DNA from: Tupaia tana | Taxonomy: Eukaryota > Chordata > Mammalia > Scandentia > Tupaiidae | Direction of reading: 5' to 3' | Assembly (NCBI GenBank): GCA_026018925.1 | Contig: JAKSZU010000005.1 | Location: forward strand, 22,120,779-22,184,778 | DNA length: 64,000 nucleotides | Part shown: piece by piece, positions 32,501 to 44,177 of the stretch | Position numbering within the stretch: position 1 is the first letter of the stretch | Layout of the letters: the number at the start of each line of letters is the position of its first letter | Notes under the pieces: model-generated | What the model was told of the DNA's origin: nothing | Database searches by the model: none | What the model saw: only the letters and a program-made list of their open reading frames with translations | Made by a program: the position numbers and the translations under genes

Positions 32501-34456
32501 CCTAACACTCAAGTGAGAAGCAGGCCACTGCCAAGGAGGTCTGGGTTCTCTACACAGAAATACCAGGCAACTCTTTTTCTCTCTCCCTAAATCCTGGCTA
32601 GAGAAGTAGAGCATGCACTAGTCTCATGTTGATCATCCACCAGACACAGAAGCCGTGGCCGCAGCCCTGTCTCCTCTCTGCCCGTGGAAACCAATCAAAA
32701 CAAGGAGGAAGGCACAAACCCCAAACTGCCTTTCTCTGACAAAGCCCAAGGCTGCCTTCAAGCTGTCATCAAGAATGCCCGTTCACCTCTGGGTGAGTTA
32801 CTGGCGGCTGTTTGCAGCGAACACAGAGACAAGATCTGTTTGCAAAGTGTCCTATTGTATCCAACAACAGCAGCCAGGGAGAAGTCTTTCAGTGAAGTAT
32901 TTCTTCTCTTCCTTCCTTTAAAGAATACACAATGACGGTTTATAACTTCCTACTGTAACAGTACAGCATTTCTTTCACATTTAAATACTCAAGACACATA
33001 TTCAAAACTGAGATCACCGAGATATTAAGCAGCATCACCTCTGAAAACGGTAAACAGTATTTGTTTTAAAAAACTCAGTTCATTCCCTCCAACTTAGACA
33101 CCCTAAATTAGCAAGGAGCACTTTGATAGATCCCAGCAATCACCTCCTGAATGAAGGAACTTGGAGTAACAGAAGCAAAAACCAGTGCAATAACAGTTAG
33201 CAGAAACCAGACCCATTACTCACAAAGGACAGTCCACGCCTGGGTCTTCTCTCCCCTTTCACACTAACTACTGTGCCACAGGTAAACCCAGGTTCTGGGA
33301 TTCACTACGTCTCCGGCTAAAATAACCCTCGGGACAGTCTCCCAGGGAGAAGCCTCTCTGTGCACTCACACCTGGCCAGCACAGCAGGGAGCACGGCAAG
33401 TCTGAAAGGAAAGAGTCAGGTCAGAAACGCGGCCACGACAGAGCAATCCATTCTGCGCACACGTACCCATGTGAAGGCTTTCCAGACTCCAAAATCTTGC
33501 TATCTCCCCTCGAGCTACCATCCTTCCGTTTGGAACACGGCAACGCTCAGAGCAGGACTGGGCTGTGACTGAGGAATCCGGTCCTCAGAGCATCACGGAG
33601 GATCGCACAGGCTTGCAGCTCCGGGAACGGCAGAAATCGCTTATTCACTGCTTTGACTGACGCTGTGTGCATTCCCCGCCACTGCCTGCCCAGAAACTGA
33701 CAGCAGGCTGGCCGCCCCGTGGGACTGAGGGTGAGCGGCTCCAGCGACACTGCAGGGGCCCGCCGAGGAGGAAATTCCAAACTAAGGCAAAACCTGCACG
33801 TGCCAAACCCAAACACACTAACAGGCCTATCAGGTAGTGGGGAGAGCCTTCCAGAAAACTGGTGCAGACGTTTTGCTGCTTTTAGCTGCAGTCCCGGAAC
33901 CTGAGTTAGACTGTCTGAGGGCTTTTCTCATGGGAGAAAAACACAAAAGTTGCTTAAAGTGAGGATTTCAAACGATGGTATGACAAAAATTCAAGATATG
34001 ATAGCGCATTATGTTAACTGTAGATTTATGAAATCACCTTAAAAGAGGGACTTTGTTTAAAAGATACATGTGTAAATATGTGTATGCCCTGCTTTGTGAA
34101 AGTAGTATGCATATCTGCTACTACGCAGAGTAGATATTCTTGATAATAAGAAAATTGTTTTTTAAAGAGGTGCTCACTGGATAACAATGTGCTTTGTTTT
34201 TTAAAAAAAAAAATATATTATTATGTCCTCTATACTCTTCTGCATTTCCCACATAATCTATAATGAGCAAGTTTTTATTTCACATTGTGAAACAACTGTT
34301 AACAAATAGTGCACTTCCTTCAATTTCTTCATGACGGGAAGACATTTTTAACTTTATGAGCAATGACATAATATATGCAAAGTAGTGATCACATGGTCAC
34401 CTCCTAAGTGTGGATTCAAGAGGTGACTGTGCCAACTAGTCAAATACATGCTTTAA

Positions 34457-34706
34457 GGGCCAACAGGTGGCATGGTGAAGGTGCTGGACTCCCACATGGC
34501 TGACCGCAGTTCGAGTCCCGAACACGGCAGCTTGAAACTTACACCAGGCACACATGCATGCATGCCCCAAATCCCAGGAGGAGAATGAAGGAAAATGGAG
34601 AAAGGACTATGGTGTGGCCATGCCAATGGGAGGTGATTTCTTGCTTTCCTTCTCACTGTCTCTCTCTGTCTCTCCGGCAAGCACATGTGCCCTAGGGCAA
34701 AAACCT
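34457..34706 (+). repeat. Family 1 SINE
   Basis: AGGGCCAACAGGTGGCATGG, CTCCCACATGGCTGACCGCA, CATGCATGCCCCAAATCCC and GTGCCCTAGGGCAAAAACCT. Followed directly by a family 2 SINE in the same orientation. Confidence 0.82.
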
Positions 34707-34726
34707 TAAAGGAAGATTGGAGGCTG

Positions 34727-34890
34727 GCAAGTGGTGTGGTGGTTAAAGGCGCTTGACTCCCACATGGCCAACTGTGGTTCCAGTCCTGGACCTGGCAGTG
34801 TGCTTTCTCACTTTCTATCTCCCTCTCTCTCTGTCTCTCTCTGGTAAAATTTTTAAAAATAATCATAAATAAAGTTAAATAAAATAATTT
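34727..34890 (+). repeat. Family 2 SINE
   Basis: GAGGCTGGCAAGTGGTGTGG, GACTCCCACATGGCCAACTG, GGACCTGGCAGTGTGC and a (TC)n run, then TCTGGTAAAATTTTTAAAAA. Confidence 0.8.
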
Positions 34891-34957
34891 AACAAAAAGT
34901 TAAGGTTGTCACGTGAGTGTCAAGGGTCATTCATGTCAGCATCCAACATAGCTCTGG

Positions 34958-35165
34958 AGTCAGACCTACTATGTTCAAAATCTGCCTTGCCCTAACATAT
35001 TGCTCTGTGAGAAATAAATTAGGGAATGTCTCCAAATCTCTGGACAGCTCACTTTCCTCATCTGCAGAGTGGAGTAACTAGAGCACTGGTAATCCTCATA
35101 TAGCGACTATGGTGTCTAGAACGGCACAGACACCTCATTTGGGATGAACCAATGTTAGCCATCCT
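34958..35165 (+). repeat. MIR SINE
   Basis: CTCTGGAGTCAGACCTACTA, AAAATCTGCCTTGCCC and TCACTTTCCTCATCTGCAGA follow MIR order, with an insertion in the middle. Confidence 0.7.
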
Positions 35166-35504
35166 GCTACTACTGTTGGCTCAAAAACCTGACACCCCCA
35201 AAACATGCTAGTTCCCACAGAAGTCATAGCGCGGGCTCAGAATGCACAGTGAGCAGCTGTAACATCCATGTCGCCTGAGTACTACAGAGCAGGCTTTTCC
35301 TACCTTCAAATACTTGTATTGATTTGGTGCATCCCACCTTAACTCCAGCTAAGGGAAGTTTTCTGGGCTGATAGCTCCAACAACCCCATAATTAAAGTGA
35401 AACACACACATACACATACTCACACACAACTAGATGCACTTTGAATCTTCGCAAGTATTTTTAAAAGATGTTTAAAAGACATACTTAAAATATTTAAAAG
35501 AATA

Positions 35505-35690
35505 AGGGGTCTTCGAAAAGTTCACGGGGATATTGAGTTTTCAGGAAAGTCAGGACATAATTTTTACATAGAAGAACACAGAAATATATGTAAGCATTCT
35601 AATATGTACTATGAAAAAACTCCACAGAATTAAACTTTTCTTGCACTAAAATAAATTTGAACTTTCATTCTATTTTACTGATTAGGAGTA
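35505..35690. repeat. ~120 bp inverted-repeat element interrupted by a mariner-like palindrome
   Basis: The left end GGGGTCTTCGAAAAGTTCAC and the inner ATGTACTATGAAAAAACTCC, then CTTGCACTAAAATAAATTTG, belong to the ~120 bp element. Between them GAGTTTTCAGGAAAGTCAGG and TTTTTACATAGAAGAACACA look like the 70 bp mariner-like element, so the latter probably inserted into the former. Confidence 0.5.
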
Positions 35691-36689
35691 TCTCTATTAT
35701 CGATAAAGTATCTCTATTGTCAATTTTTTTTATAGACGCAAAAGACTCCTTGAAATTGTTTCCTGTAGTAGACCACTCTGAATCATGTAAGGTTTCCTAA
35801 GTATACCTGGTAGAATACTAGTTACATAATACGCTCTATAAAAAACCTTGGAAAACCACTGTACGCTGTACACTCTTGGACATCCACAGCATACATTAGT
35901 AATCACAGGCTGTAAGAAATTTAAATAGGCAGCTGTATCATCCTGTCTAACACAGAGTTTCCCAATTTCATCTGGGCACAGGGCTCTTTTTATAATCGCA
36001 CATATTACTACCCTCCCAAGAAAGTGTTCCCTGCCCTTGCTCCTCAGAGTGGGCCGGCAGCACTGGCATGAGGTGGGATCTGGTTAGAAATGACAATTCT
36101 TAGACTCCATCCCAGATCTATGGAATCAGAACTCGCATTTTCACGAGAACTTGGGTCATTCAATGCACATGTAAGTTTGAGAAGTGTTGCTCTCGGCGAC
36201 TCAAGAAATTGCAACACAATTCGAGAAACTCTGTCATGAGACAAAATCTCGAATGCCAACGTGCTCGTTTTCATCCACTGAAAAACTCATCAAGACCATG
36301 CAGTGAATGGGGAGGCCTGGTTTTCATAGGAATAAAGCAATAAAATGCTGAATACTGAATCCAAAGCAGTGAAAAGTAGGGTTTAATTCTAATGGGTACC
36401 CATTCTAACAAAGTACGAGTTCCAGTAGGAAGCTGATGAAATTCAGAGTGCTTCATTTTCTTAACATTTGGGAGGTTAAATTGCTGGTTGCCAAAAGGCA
36501 AAGCTCTCACTGCCACATTTCCTTCGTGCTGCCTCCTGGTCTGTCTGCTCACTTTCAGTTTTCATCAGCGACTGGTACAGAAGACAGCTTCTGTCTCCTG
36601 AGGCCTTTTGCTAAATTCAAATGTGGAGCTGGAGCACTAGACTAAGGACCTTGACATTTCAGGCTCTTTGTTTTTGTTTTCAAAGAATT

Positions 36690-36848
36690 ATTCATTTATT
36701 TAATTCCATTTGTTATCATTATCTTCCAATTTGACCAGAGAGAGAGAAAAAGGGAAAGTGAGAGAGCAAGCCGCCACGTCTAGGACTTGAACAGCAGTAG
36801 GCCATGCTGGAATCCAGCACTTCTAACTACCATGCCACCTGCCAGCTC
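36690..36848 (-). repeat. Family 2 SINE
   Basis: Minus strand GGAGCTGGCAGGTGGCATGG, GGATTCCAGCATGGCCTAC and GACGTGGCGGCTTGCTCTC, then TCTGGTCAAATTGGAAG. Confidence 0.75.
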
Positions 36849-37337
36849 CGACATTTCGGGATCTTAAACCAGAGGCACTCACTTACTTTACTCCACACTC
36901 AAAACAAAATGAAGATAAAAAGAAGAAAAAAATGGCAAATTAACAAGAACTATATTTAAATGAAGAATCTTCTCAAAAGACATCGACCTGACAACCTTCT
37001 AAGATATTTCTGGAAGAAGCTACTACTGATACAGAAAGAAGTATGACAGAACAAAAAGAAGGCTTGACTTTTAACTTTGAAAAAAATTTCCGTGATTAGA
37101 ACCTGCATTTACCAGATCAATAAAAATGCTACAACAAAATCCTTAAGCATAGTTGAAAGAAGTCTTAAAATCCTGCCCCTACACACACACCGCCCCCCTC
37201 CCCAAATTAATCTACATTCTTTAGATACCACCATACCACCTCATTGGGATTGGGAAGTTACAAACATTGATTACTGGCAACACTGAAAGAATTAGGAAAA
37301 GGGATCAGTTACCATAGATGTGAAGAGACTCAAATTT

Positions 37338-37397
<60 letters not shown>

Positions 37398-37420
37398 TAC
37401 ATACACACACACACACAACA
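37338..37420. repeat. Compound microsatellite (TA)n(CA)n
   Basis: About 20 TA units pass into CA units with TACATACA interruptions, next to a family 2 SINE tail. The AT part is self-complementary and could extrude a cruciform. Confidence 0.95.
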
Positions 37421-37429
37421 TATATAATT

Positions 37430-37603
37430 ATTTTATTTAACTTTATTTATTTTAATTTGACCAGAGAAGGAGAGAGTGAGTGAGAGAGAGAGAGAGTGGG
37501 AGGGGAGTGAGAAAGCAAGCTACCAGGTCTGGACTCGAACTGCAGTTGGCCATGCGGGAATCCAGTGGCTTTAACCTAACCATCACGCCACCTGCCGGCC
37601 CCC
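37430..37603 (-). repeat. Family 2 SINE
   Basis: Minus strand GGGGGCCGGCAGGTGGCGTG, GGATTCCCGCATGGCCAACT and CCAGACCTGGTAGCTTGC, then (CT)n and TCTGGTCAAATTAAAATAAA. Confidence 0.85.
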
Positions 37604-37619
37604 GAATTAAATTTAAAAA

Positions 37620-37860
37620 AATTTTTTTGTAAGGTTTTTGCCACAGGGCATGTGCACTTATGGAGAGAGACATAAGAGAGGAAAAGTGAGAAGTCACCCC
37701 ATGGGGTGAGGCCACACCATGATTTCTTCTTTTCCATTCTCTTCTCAGGATTTGGGACATGCATGCACATGTGCCCAGCGTATTTTCAAGTCCGAGACTT
37801 AAACTGCAGTAGACCATGTAGGAATACAACACCTCAATCACCATGCCACCTGCTGAACCC
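37620..37860 (-). repeat. Family 1 SINE, older
   Basis: Minus strand AGGGTTCAGCAGGTGGCATG, CCCATGGGGTGACTTCTCAC and GCCCTGTGGCAAAAACCTTA. The DNA between this copy and 37603 is just AATTTAAAAA-type spacer. Confidence 0.75.
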
Positions 37861-37862
37861 TA

Positions 37863-38165
37863 AACTTAAAATTTTTTTATACCAAAATACACTTCTACTT
37901 GGGCCAGGTGTATAAAGCAGCTGGATTCCCCATGGATGACTGTAAGGTGCCTGATGGCTTAGAAAAAATATGTCAGGAGCATGTGCGTGCATACCCAAAA
38001 TCCTGAGAGGAAAATGGAGAAGGGATTGTAGTGTGGCCATTCCCACAGCAGAGGGTGATTTCACTGTCTCTCTCTGGCAAGCGCATGTGCCCTATCGCAA
38101 ATTAAAACAAAACAAAAATACTTGTACTTTAATTCCATTTTTTAATAGGAGTATCTCTATTATAA
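37863..38165. repeat. Right half of a ~120 bp element carrying a SINE insertion
   Basis: ACCAAAATACACTTCTACTT before and AAAATACTTGTACTTTAATT after are the two target copies around an old family 1 SINE (37900-38103, plus). The remaining AATTCCATTTTTTAATAGGA is diverged. Confidence 0.55.
37900..38103 (+). repeat. Old family 1 SINE
   Basis: GGGCCAGGTGTATAAAGCAG, GATTCCCCATGGATGACTGT, AATCCTGAGAGGAAAATGG and GTGCCCTATCGCAAATTAAA. Confidence 0.7.
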
Positions 38166-38249
38166 ATAAAGTGGTACTTTTTAAAATTTGCTTTTTTGAA
38201 ACTATGTAATTTGAGAGAATAGGTTACTCAGTTCACAGTTTAGAGGTCC

Positions 38250-38520
38250 AAGGTCCAGCGGTCACACCTGACAGGAGTCTTGCAGAGTTCAAACTGCACC
38301 ACGAGGGCAGGAGCAGAGCAGAGGGTCTCTGTCCTAGAGTCTTTCTGATCTGATCTCATTCCCTCCCCTTATAAACCCCCCAGAACTTAACTGTGGGGGG
38401 ATCACCCTAATGACCTTAATCCTAATCTCTTCCCAAAGGCCTCACTTTTAGACAACATAAATGGATCAAGTGTTCACCCCCTTCATTCTGTAACAGATGG
38501 CTTACTTAACTCATTAATTG
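38250..38520 (-). mobile_element. MaLR-type LTR remnant, antisense
   Basis: Plus strand shows CCTTATAAACCCCCCAGAAC, ATCACCCTAATGACCTTAAT and TCTCTTCCCAAAGGCCTCAC, the complement of MLT1/MST-type LTR phrases. Non-coding and old. Confidence 0.55.
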
Positions 38521-39172
38521 TGGGAGGTCATCTTCAAACTGTAACAATTCATTTTGGTCCTATATAGATGTAAATTAATTTCGGCAAAGTAGAACCAAGA
38601 CCCACAGGTGTTTACATACGTAGGAGAAAGAAATGCCGTAAAACTATTGGAGAGGTAAGTTGGCAGCGATAGCTCCAACTCGCAGCCCTGGTCACACCTC
38701 ACTGCTCCACGACCATGTTTACACTGCTAGGTGGCTGTTAAGGTTCCACTTAGCTTTGAATTTCTGGAATCTCCTCATTTTAAGAGCATACGGCACAGAT
38801 TTTCTTATATGAGTCCGTCCTGATGACGTGCAGGGGACGTTACCAGCACGCACCTCTACTCAGCGATGAAAGCTTCCCAAACACTGCTGCTTTGCTGTTG
38901 TCTCCTTAAAGCAGCAGCCCCTGTGTGGTATGGAGGTATCTGCAACCCAGGAAAACCCCAGGATCTTTACATCCCCACTGGGTTAGGAGCTGGTCCCAAA
39001 ACCAAGAAAGGGGACAGATGCTAGAGGGATCTTTGGGAAGCCCCAAAGAACAGAGTAATGGCATTCTTGGGCATAACACTCTCATCCATGTTAGAAAATG
39101 GGCACACTGAATTTTGTCTCCACATAATAAAGCTTATTGCAGTTATGTTTGAAGGAAAAATCCAAAACAAGG

Positions 39173-39355
39173 GGCTGGACAGTGGTACAGTGGTAAAATA
39201 ATACTATCTGACGCTGGTCCGCACGGGAGGAAGGTTCCAGGATCATGTCCAGAGACCTCCCTGAGTATGCTGGGCATGTCGGGACCCTATGGGTAGTGCT
39301 GTATCTCTGCCTCTGTCTCTCTCACTCACAGAAGGAACAAGGGAACAATGACGAC
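39173..39355 (+). repeat. Family 3 SINE
   Basis: GGGGCTGGACAGTGGTACAG, CCGCACGGGAGGAAGGTTCC, GAGTATGCTGGGCATGTCGG and GACCCTATGGGTAGTGC, then (TC)n and CACAGAAGGAACAAGG. Confidence 0.72.
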
Positions 39356-39424
39356 AAAATTCTAAACAGAGAAACTATATGAACAGAATTTATTAGAAAG
39401 TGAGAAAAGGGATCTAAATCATAT

Positions 39425-39475
39425 ATGGGTCGTTGGAAAAGTCATTTTTGTGTTTTTCTATGCAACAATGCATGA
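39425..39475. repeat. Partial 70 bp mariner-like element
   Basis: ATGGGTCGTTGGAAAAGTCA and TGTTTTTCTATGCAACAATG match the left half of the palindrome. The right end is lost or rearranged. Confidence 0.5.
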
Positions 39476-39907
39476 AAATAAAGTCAATGGGCTCAAAGAT
39501 AGACAAGCAGTTTATCAGCCAAGACCCAGAACCCCCACCCTCTGGCTGCTACTGGTACGTGGAGCCCAGCCCAGTTCCCATACGGGCAGTGACTACCCAG
39601 AACGCAGTCACAGAACCAGGACCGAGGCATGCTCACTTGCCTTCTCACACAGCTCACGCGTTCCTTAGCTGGAAATCATTTACTACCCGGGCTATCAGCT
39701 ATTCACCTGAGTGCTCTCTGCCCGTTCGTATCAATGACTGAGTACCCAGAGTACCCCTTAACTCTGCATGGATTAAAGACAAACATTCACAGACAGGCCA
39801 CACTCATGCTATTTTCCAGAGAAATCTAAAAGACGTCTGACATGCAGCAGGAAGTTCCCGAGCACACGCAGACGTCCCACCGTGGCATGTCTTGGTGTGT
39901 TCACTGC

Positions 39908-39956
39908 TCTGGCACGGCCACGGCAGGCTCTGGCACGGCCACGGCAGGCTCTGGCG
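39908..39956. repeat. Short tandem minisatellite, 21-bp unit
   Basis: CTCTGGCACGGCCACGGCAG occurs twice in tandem followed by a third partial CTCTGGC. Both units are identical. Confidence 0.85.
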
Positions 39957-40589
39957 AGAGCTGACTGAAACATCAATTGGCAGCCAGAGACGCTGCACCA
40001 CAGAAGGGGAGGGTCTAAGCACACACCACACACAGGAAATGGAGCTTGAGTTACAAGAACACTGGGTAAGAACAGCCCAGTGCACATGTGAAGAAGGCGG
40101 CGAAGAATAAGGGCCTCTCTGTGCCTTCAAAGCGACTGCTTTTCATCCTCAGGGCAATGTGGACTTAAACAAACAAAACGCTGGAATCTTTGCTCTCAGT
40201 GGCGTAACTGAATCCTCCCATCATCTACTCCCACCACACACCCCACCCACTGCATAAACCGCTCCAAACAAGACACTGTACCTGGGAAGTGCGGGGAACT
40301 TTGCCTAATGCACAAACAAATAGAAGCTCTCATCCTTCAGGCCTACTGCGGATTACACCTCTTTTCTGTTTTTATCTTCAGATCGTTGGACCTGAGCACA
40401 TATCCAACATAACAAGAACACAAAAGGGACTGGATGAACTGCACTTGTTTGTTTTGGTAAAAGGCAACTCTTAAGGCTTGGTCCTAACAACTGCCAAACA
40501 CATAAACCTTAGTCAAGTAGATGATTCTGAGTTTGTTTTTTGTTTTTTTTTTTTCAGTGGAAAAGCACAGCTCACGGGAGACAGTGAGT

Positions 40590-40740
40590 GGAGAGTGGAG
40601 TGGGAGGCAACCTGGGCTTCCAAGTCTGTTTGCTCCAGTTTGAATGCCAGCTCCACTGTCTGCTGCTTACATCTTGTGCAGCTGGGCTAGGAAAAGTGAC
40701 TGAGTATTTTTAAGCTTCGGATTCCTCGTCTGCAAGATCA
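40590..40740 (+). repeat. MIR SINE
   Basis: CCAGTTTGAATGCCAGCTCC, CTGTCTGCTGCTTACATC and GCTTCGGATTCCTCGTCTGC follow MIR sense order. Confidence 0.6.
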
Positions 40741-40837
40741 CACCAGTAGCAAACACAGCACTGACACTTGCTGATTACTGCTGGGTGTTTCCATCTCTTG
40801 CTCTCCTTCCTCTGACATTTAATATTCTTCTCCTTTT

Positions 40838-41086
40838 ATTATTTTTGCTATAATGCACATGTGCTCACCAGACAGAGATGTGTGGAGGTGATGAGAAATC
40901 ACCTCCGCCCTCTCCTCCTCCCAGAATGGTCACACCACAGTCCCTTTCTCCTCTATTCTTCTCCTGGACTTTGGGCATGCATGCATACACCCCTGGACGT
41001 TTTCCAATTTGCGGGTCCAGAAATTGAACCATGCAGTTGGCCATGTGGGATCCAGCTGCCTTAACCTTCATGCCACCTGCTGGCCC
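40838..41086 (-). repeat. Old family 1 SINE
   Basis: Minus strand GGGCCAGCAGGTGGCATGAA, GGATCCCACATGGCCAACTG, GAGGTGATTTCTCATC and ATGTGCATTATAGCAAAAAT. Confidence 0.75.
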
Positions 41087-41140
41087 TCTTCTCCTTTAAT
41101 AATACAATTTTTGAAACTTACTAATTAGACACACGATTTT

Positions 41141-41289
41141 CTTTTTTTTTAAGAGAGATTTTTGCTATAAGGTGTGCGCGCTCTCCAGAGAGGTAGAGAT
41201 AGAGAGACAGAAAGTGAGAAATCACCGCCCCCCCAAGGGGATGGCCACACCACAATCCCTTCTCTTCCATTCTCCTCTTTGGATTTTGG

Positions 41290-41323
<34 letters not shown>

Positions 41324-41416
41324 AGCATGAGTTTAAGTCACCAGGTCTGGGACTCAAACCACGGTCGACTACATGGGAGTCCAGCGACATAACCATTACA
41401 CCATTTGCTGGTCCCA
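41141..41416 (-). repeat. Family 1 SINE with (CA)n expansion and target-site duplication
   Basis: Minus strand GGGACCAGCAAATGGTGTAA to CTTATAGCAAAAATCTCTC. A (CA)16 run at 41288-41321 replaces the consensus GTGTGCGTGCGTGCC region. AGACACACGATTTT and AGACACATGATATT flank it. Confidence 0.88.
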
Positions 41417-42253
41417 GACACATGATATTTAAAGAATTCTTACTTTTTTAGTTCTAGTAGTTTAATAATGTTTGAAGAAATACAAATTTTAGACCTGATG
41501 ATATTTTAATTATGAGAAGATGAATTTTCACGAACTTGCTGAGAAAAAAAGTAAAACACTTTATATTTTTCTGAGATGGGGACTAGAACACTATGTTCCT
41601 TTTGAAAAATCTTGATTATAGACAATGATAAGGCATGGAATAGCAGCTGAGGTAACTGCTAGTAGAGTTACTATAATCTCTAAGACTTGCGGGCAATATG
41701 GTTCCCGGTACTGATGTCCCTCTCTATAATACTTACTCCTGCATAGGGAAGCCTTTCATAAGTTCTAAATTCCTCTAAATTCCTCTCTGTGGAATCCATG
41801 CTGTCTCACAGCACCGTCAGAAGACAGTGATTTTACTGTGTGCAGTCTTCCCAGACAGGAAAACACACTCTTACTCTAAGTACTTGGCTAGAGATAAGTG
41901 AGCCAATTCATCTTGGTTTATAAGTAAATACAACTGACACCTGACATTCTTTGGTTTGAGAGTATACAGTGGGATGGTGGGGGGAGGGAATCAGGCAGGT
42001 GACATGACACCCACCGCTAATAATCAAAACTTCTGCCCACTAATACCTCAACCTGACAGCTGTTACTATCACTCTCATGAGGTGCTTAAAGAAGAAAGTT
42101 CTGTTTTCATATTTTGTCTCTTATTCTTGGAAAGTAAACTTCTGAAAAGTGATGGAATAAAATGCAGGAGGAGAAAGAGACGATCACAAAACTAAGAGAC
42201 CAAACAAACAGGTTTTACGATGTGCCTAGAATAATTTCAAAGGCATCTCTCTG

Positions 42254-42254
<1 letters not shown>

Positions 42255-42292
<38 letters not shown>
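42255..42292. repeat. (CA)n microsatellite
   Basis: About 18 uninterrupted CA units, not within a recognisable SINE. Confidence 0.95.
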
Positions 42293-42293
<1 letters not shown>

Positions 42294-42664
42294 CCCCCAA
42301 CACCTGCAATTTTTTTTCTATTTTTTTCTTTCCTTTTAACGAAAAAATTTAGTGGAGTTTCTGGGTAGTATTTTGGAAAACCATTAGATAATGCCTGGAA
42401 TTTTGGGTCAAGGCTATCACCAAAATGATTCAGTTGAGCTTTTTTCACCCTTAATCATCACAGCGTATAAATTTTAAACTTGTTTGACCTATGTCTGAAT
42501 AATAATTAAACAGAATATTGATATGGACTTCTAGTGATCTAGGACTCGACCAGTGAAATTAAATGACTCATCTTAAGGGTAAGTCACTGGTTAGCTCCGG
42601 ACATAAACAGCACGTTGTTTCTTACCGCCCTTGTCCCCTGTGGAATTAATGCTTCCTAATTAAC

Positions 42665-42830
42665 TACTAGCATTTACTGCGCCAAGCCATTCTCCCACAT
42701 CTATGGGGTAGTTAACATTATTTTCTCCCACTATAGATGCAGACACGGAGACTGGAAGGTTAACTCACTTGCCCAAGGTCACACAACTAGTCAGTAGAGG
42801 ATTGGGATTCAACCCTGGCTTTTGACAAGA
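42665..42830 (-). repeat. MIR SINE
   Basis: Plus strand AACTCACTTGCCCAAGGTCA, CACAACTAGTCAGTAGAGGA and GGGATTCAACCCTGGC are the MIR antisense core. The match is clear. Confidence 0.85.
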
Positions 42831-42861
42831 ATGTCTGTTTATTAGAAAATTAACTTTCAGG

Positions 42862-43005
42862 ACCAGCAGTTGGTGTAATGGCTATGTCACTAGACATAGC
42901 AGTGTGTCCATCTCCCCTGGGGGATGATTTCTTGCTTTCTGTCTCTCTGTCTCTCTCTGTCTTTCCGGTGAGTGCATGCATCCTACAGCAAAAACCTCTC
43001 AAAAA
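42862..43005 (+). repeat. Family 1 SINE with internal deletion
   Basis: GGACCAGCAGTTGGTGTAAT and the tRNA-like start jump after ACTAGACATAGCAGTG straight to CCATCTCCCCTGGGGGATGA, removing about 100 bp. It ends CAAAAACCTCTCAAAAAAAT. AACTTTCAG lies on both sides. Confidence 0.85.
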
Positions 43006-43112
43006 AATGAACTTTCAGTACAAGAATTAGAATAGAATAAAGTCAGAACTGTATGAGTCTCCTTCCTTTTCTGATTCATTAGGTCTATCTACCAAGAATT
43101 TTTAATTGCCAG

Positions 43113-43348
43113 AGGGTGCAACACACATTTGCCAGGAAAAGAAAGAGAAAATATCCTCCAATGAAGCACGATCACGGCACAATCCTTTTTTCCTCCATTT
43201 CTCTATCCCATCAGGATTTGGGGCATGCACGTACATAATGCCCAGGGTGTTTTTCAAACTACAGGGACCAGGGTGCAAACCACAGTTGGCCACATGGGCT
43301 CTGGCTCCCAATGCACTGTGCTTAACTACTGTGCCACAGAGCTGCCCC
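43113..43348 (-). repeat. Old family 1-like SINE
   Basis: Minus strand GGGCAGCTCTGTGGCACAGT, GAGCCCATGTGGCCAACTG, AAACACCCTGGGCATTATG and GTTGCACCCTCTGGCAATTA. Confidence 0.65.
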
Positions 43349-44177
43349 ATCAAGAATTCTTACTGCTTTATTCTACTGACTGTCCTAAGGAAAACTAGAA
43401 ATACACTGATCTGTTTCTAATCAAACCTCCAATGCATACATTTGTTATTTCCAGCAATTAGAACTATGAGTATTTAATAGTCACCAAAAACAAAGCAAAA
43501 CAAAAGCAAAGCAAAGCAAAAATAAATCCAGGCTTTTAATATGTTTTTTAACTTCATAACAAGACTTTTCAAACAAATGTACTTCAGTTATTTCTTACTA
43601 TTTATCAATTTTTGAAAAATCATATCTGGAATGCCATGAGGATTAAATCCCCCCAGGCTCCTCCTTCCTCCTTAGCCTGATCTCTAATCTAGGCCGGCCT
43701 CTCTTCCCCTCTTCCCCTGCTACAGCCACAGGGATGATAGCTGAGGTCCTTCCACCTGGAGCAACAGGAGCAGTCTAAAAGTCCTAAGCCAGAAAAGTTG
43801 ATCCACACAGAAACATTTTAAGTGAAAACATACAAAGGCGCAACTATTCATATGAGTCATGACGGGGACCCAGGTTCTCGTGTGTGGTCACCTGACTGCA
43901 ATCACGCATCCTTTCTCACACAACCCACACCCATAACGTGTCCACAATGACTTCCAATTCTGGCTTTTTTACAGGAGAGCAATAAAACCAGAGATACCAG
44001 GGAAGCAATCCAAGTACAACCTCTTTGATTTTCCCATCTTTCTAAGTTGTCAATTCTCATTGAACATGACAGTTTTTCTTCTTAGCAATTCACCCTGAGT
44101 CTCTACAAAGTATTCAATTTTGTTTACATAGATGGGTTTCTCTTTAGTATCATATTCATATTTTATTTGCTTACTTT

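Noticed and set aside
31202..32508. ORFs of 113-195 codons on both strands in the GC-rich interval
   Set aside because: Overlapping ORFs on opposite strands are expected where stop codons are rare. The Pro/Ala-rich sequences include the repeat-derived (PA)n, and nothing indicates a protein.
37338..37420. Origin-like AT-rich region
   Set aside because: It is a simple (TA)n(CA)n microsatellite beside a SINE tail, with no other evidence.
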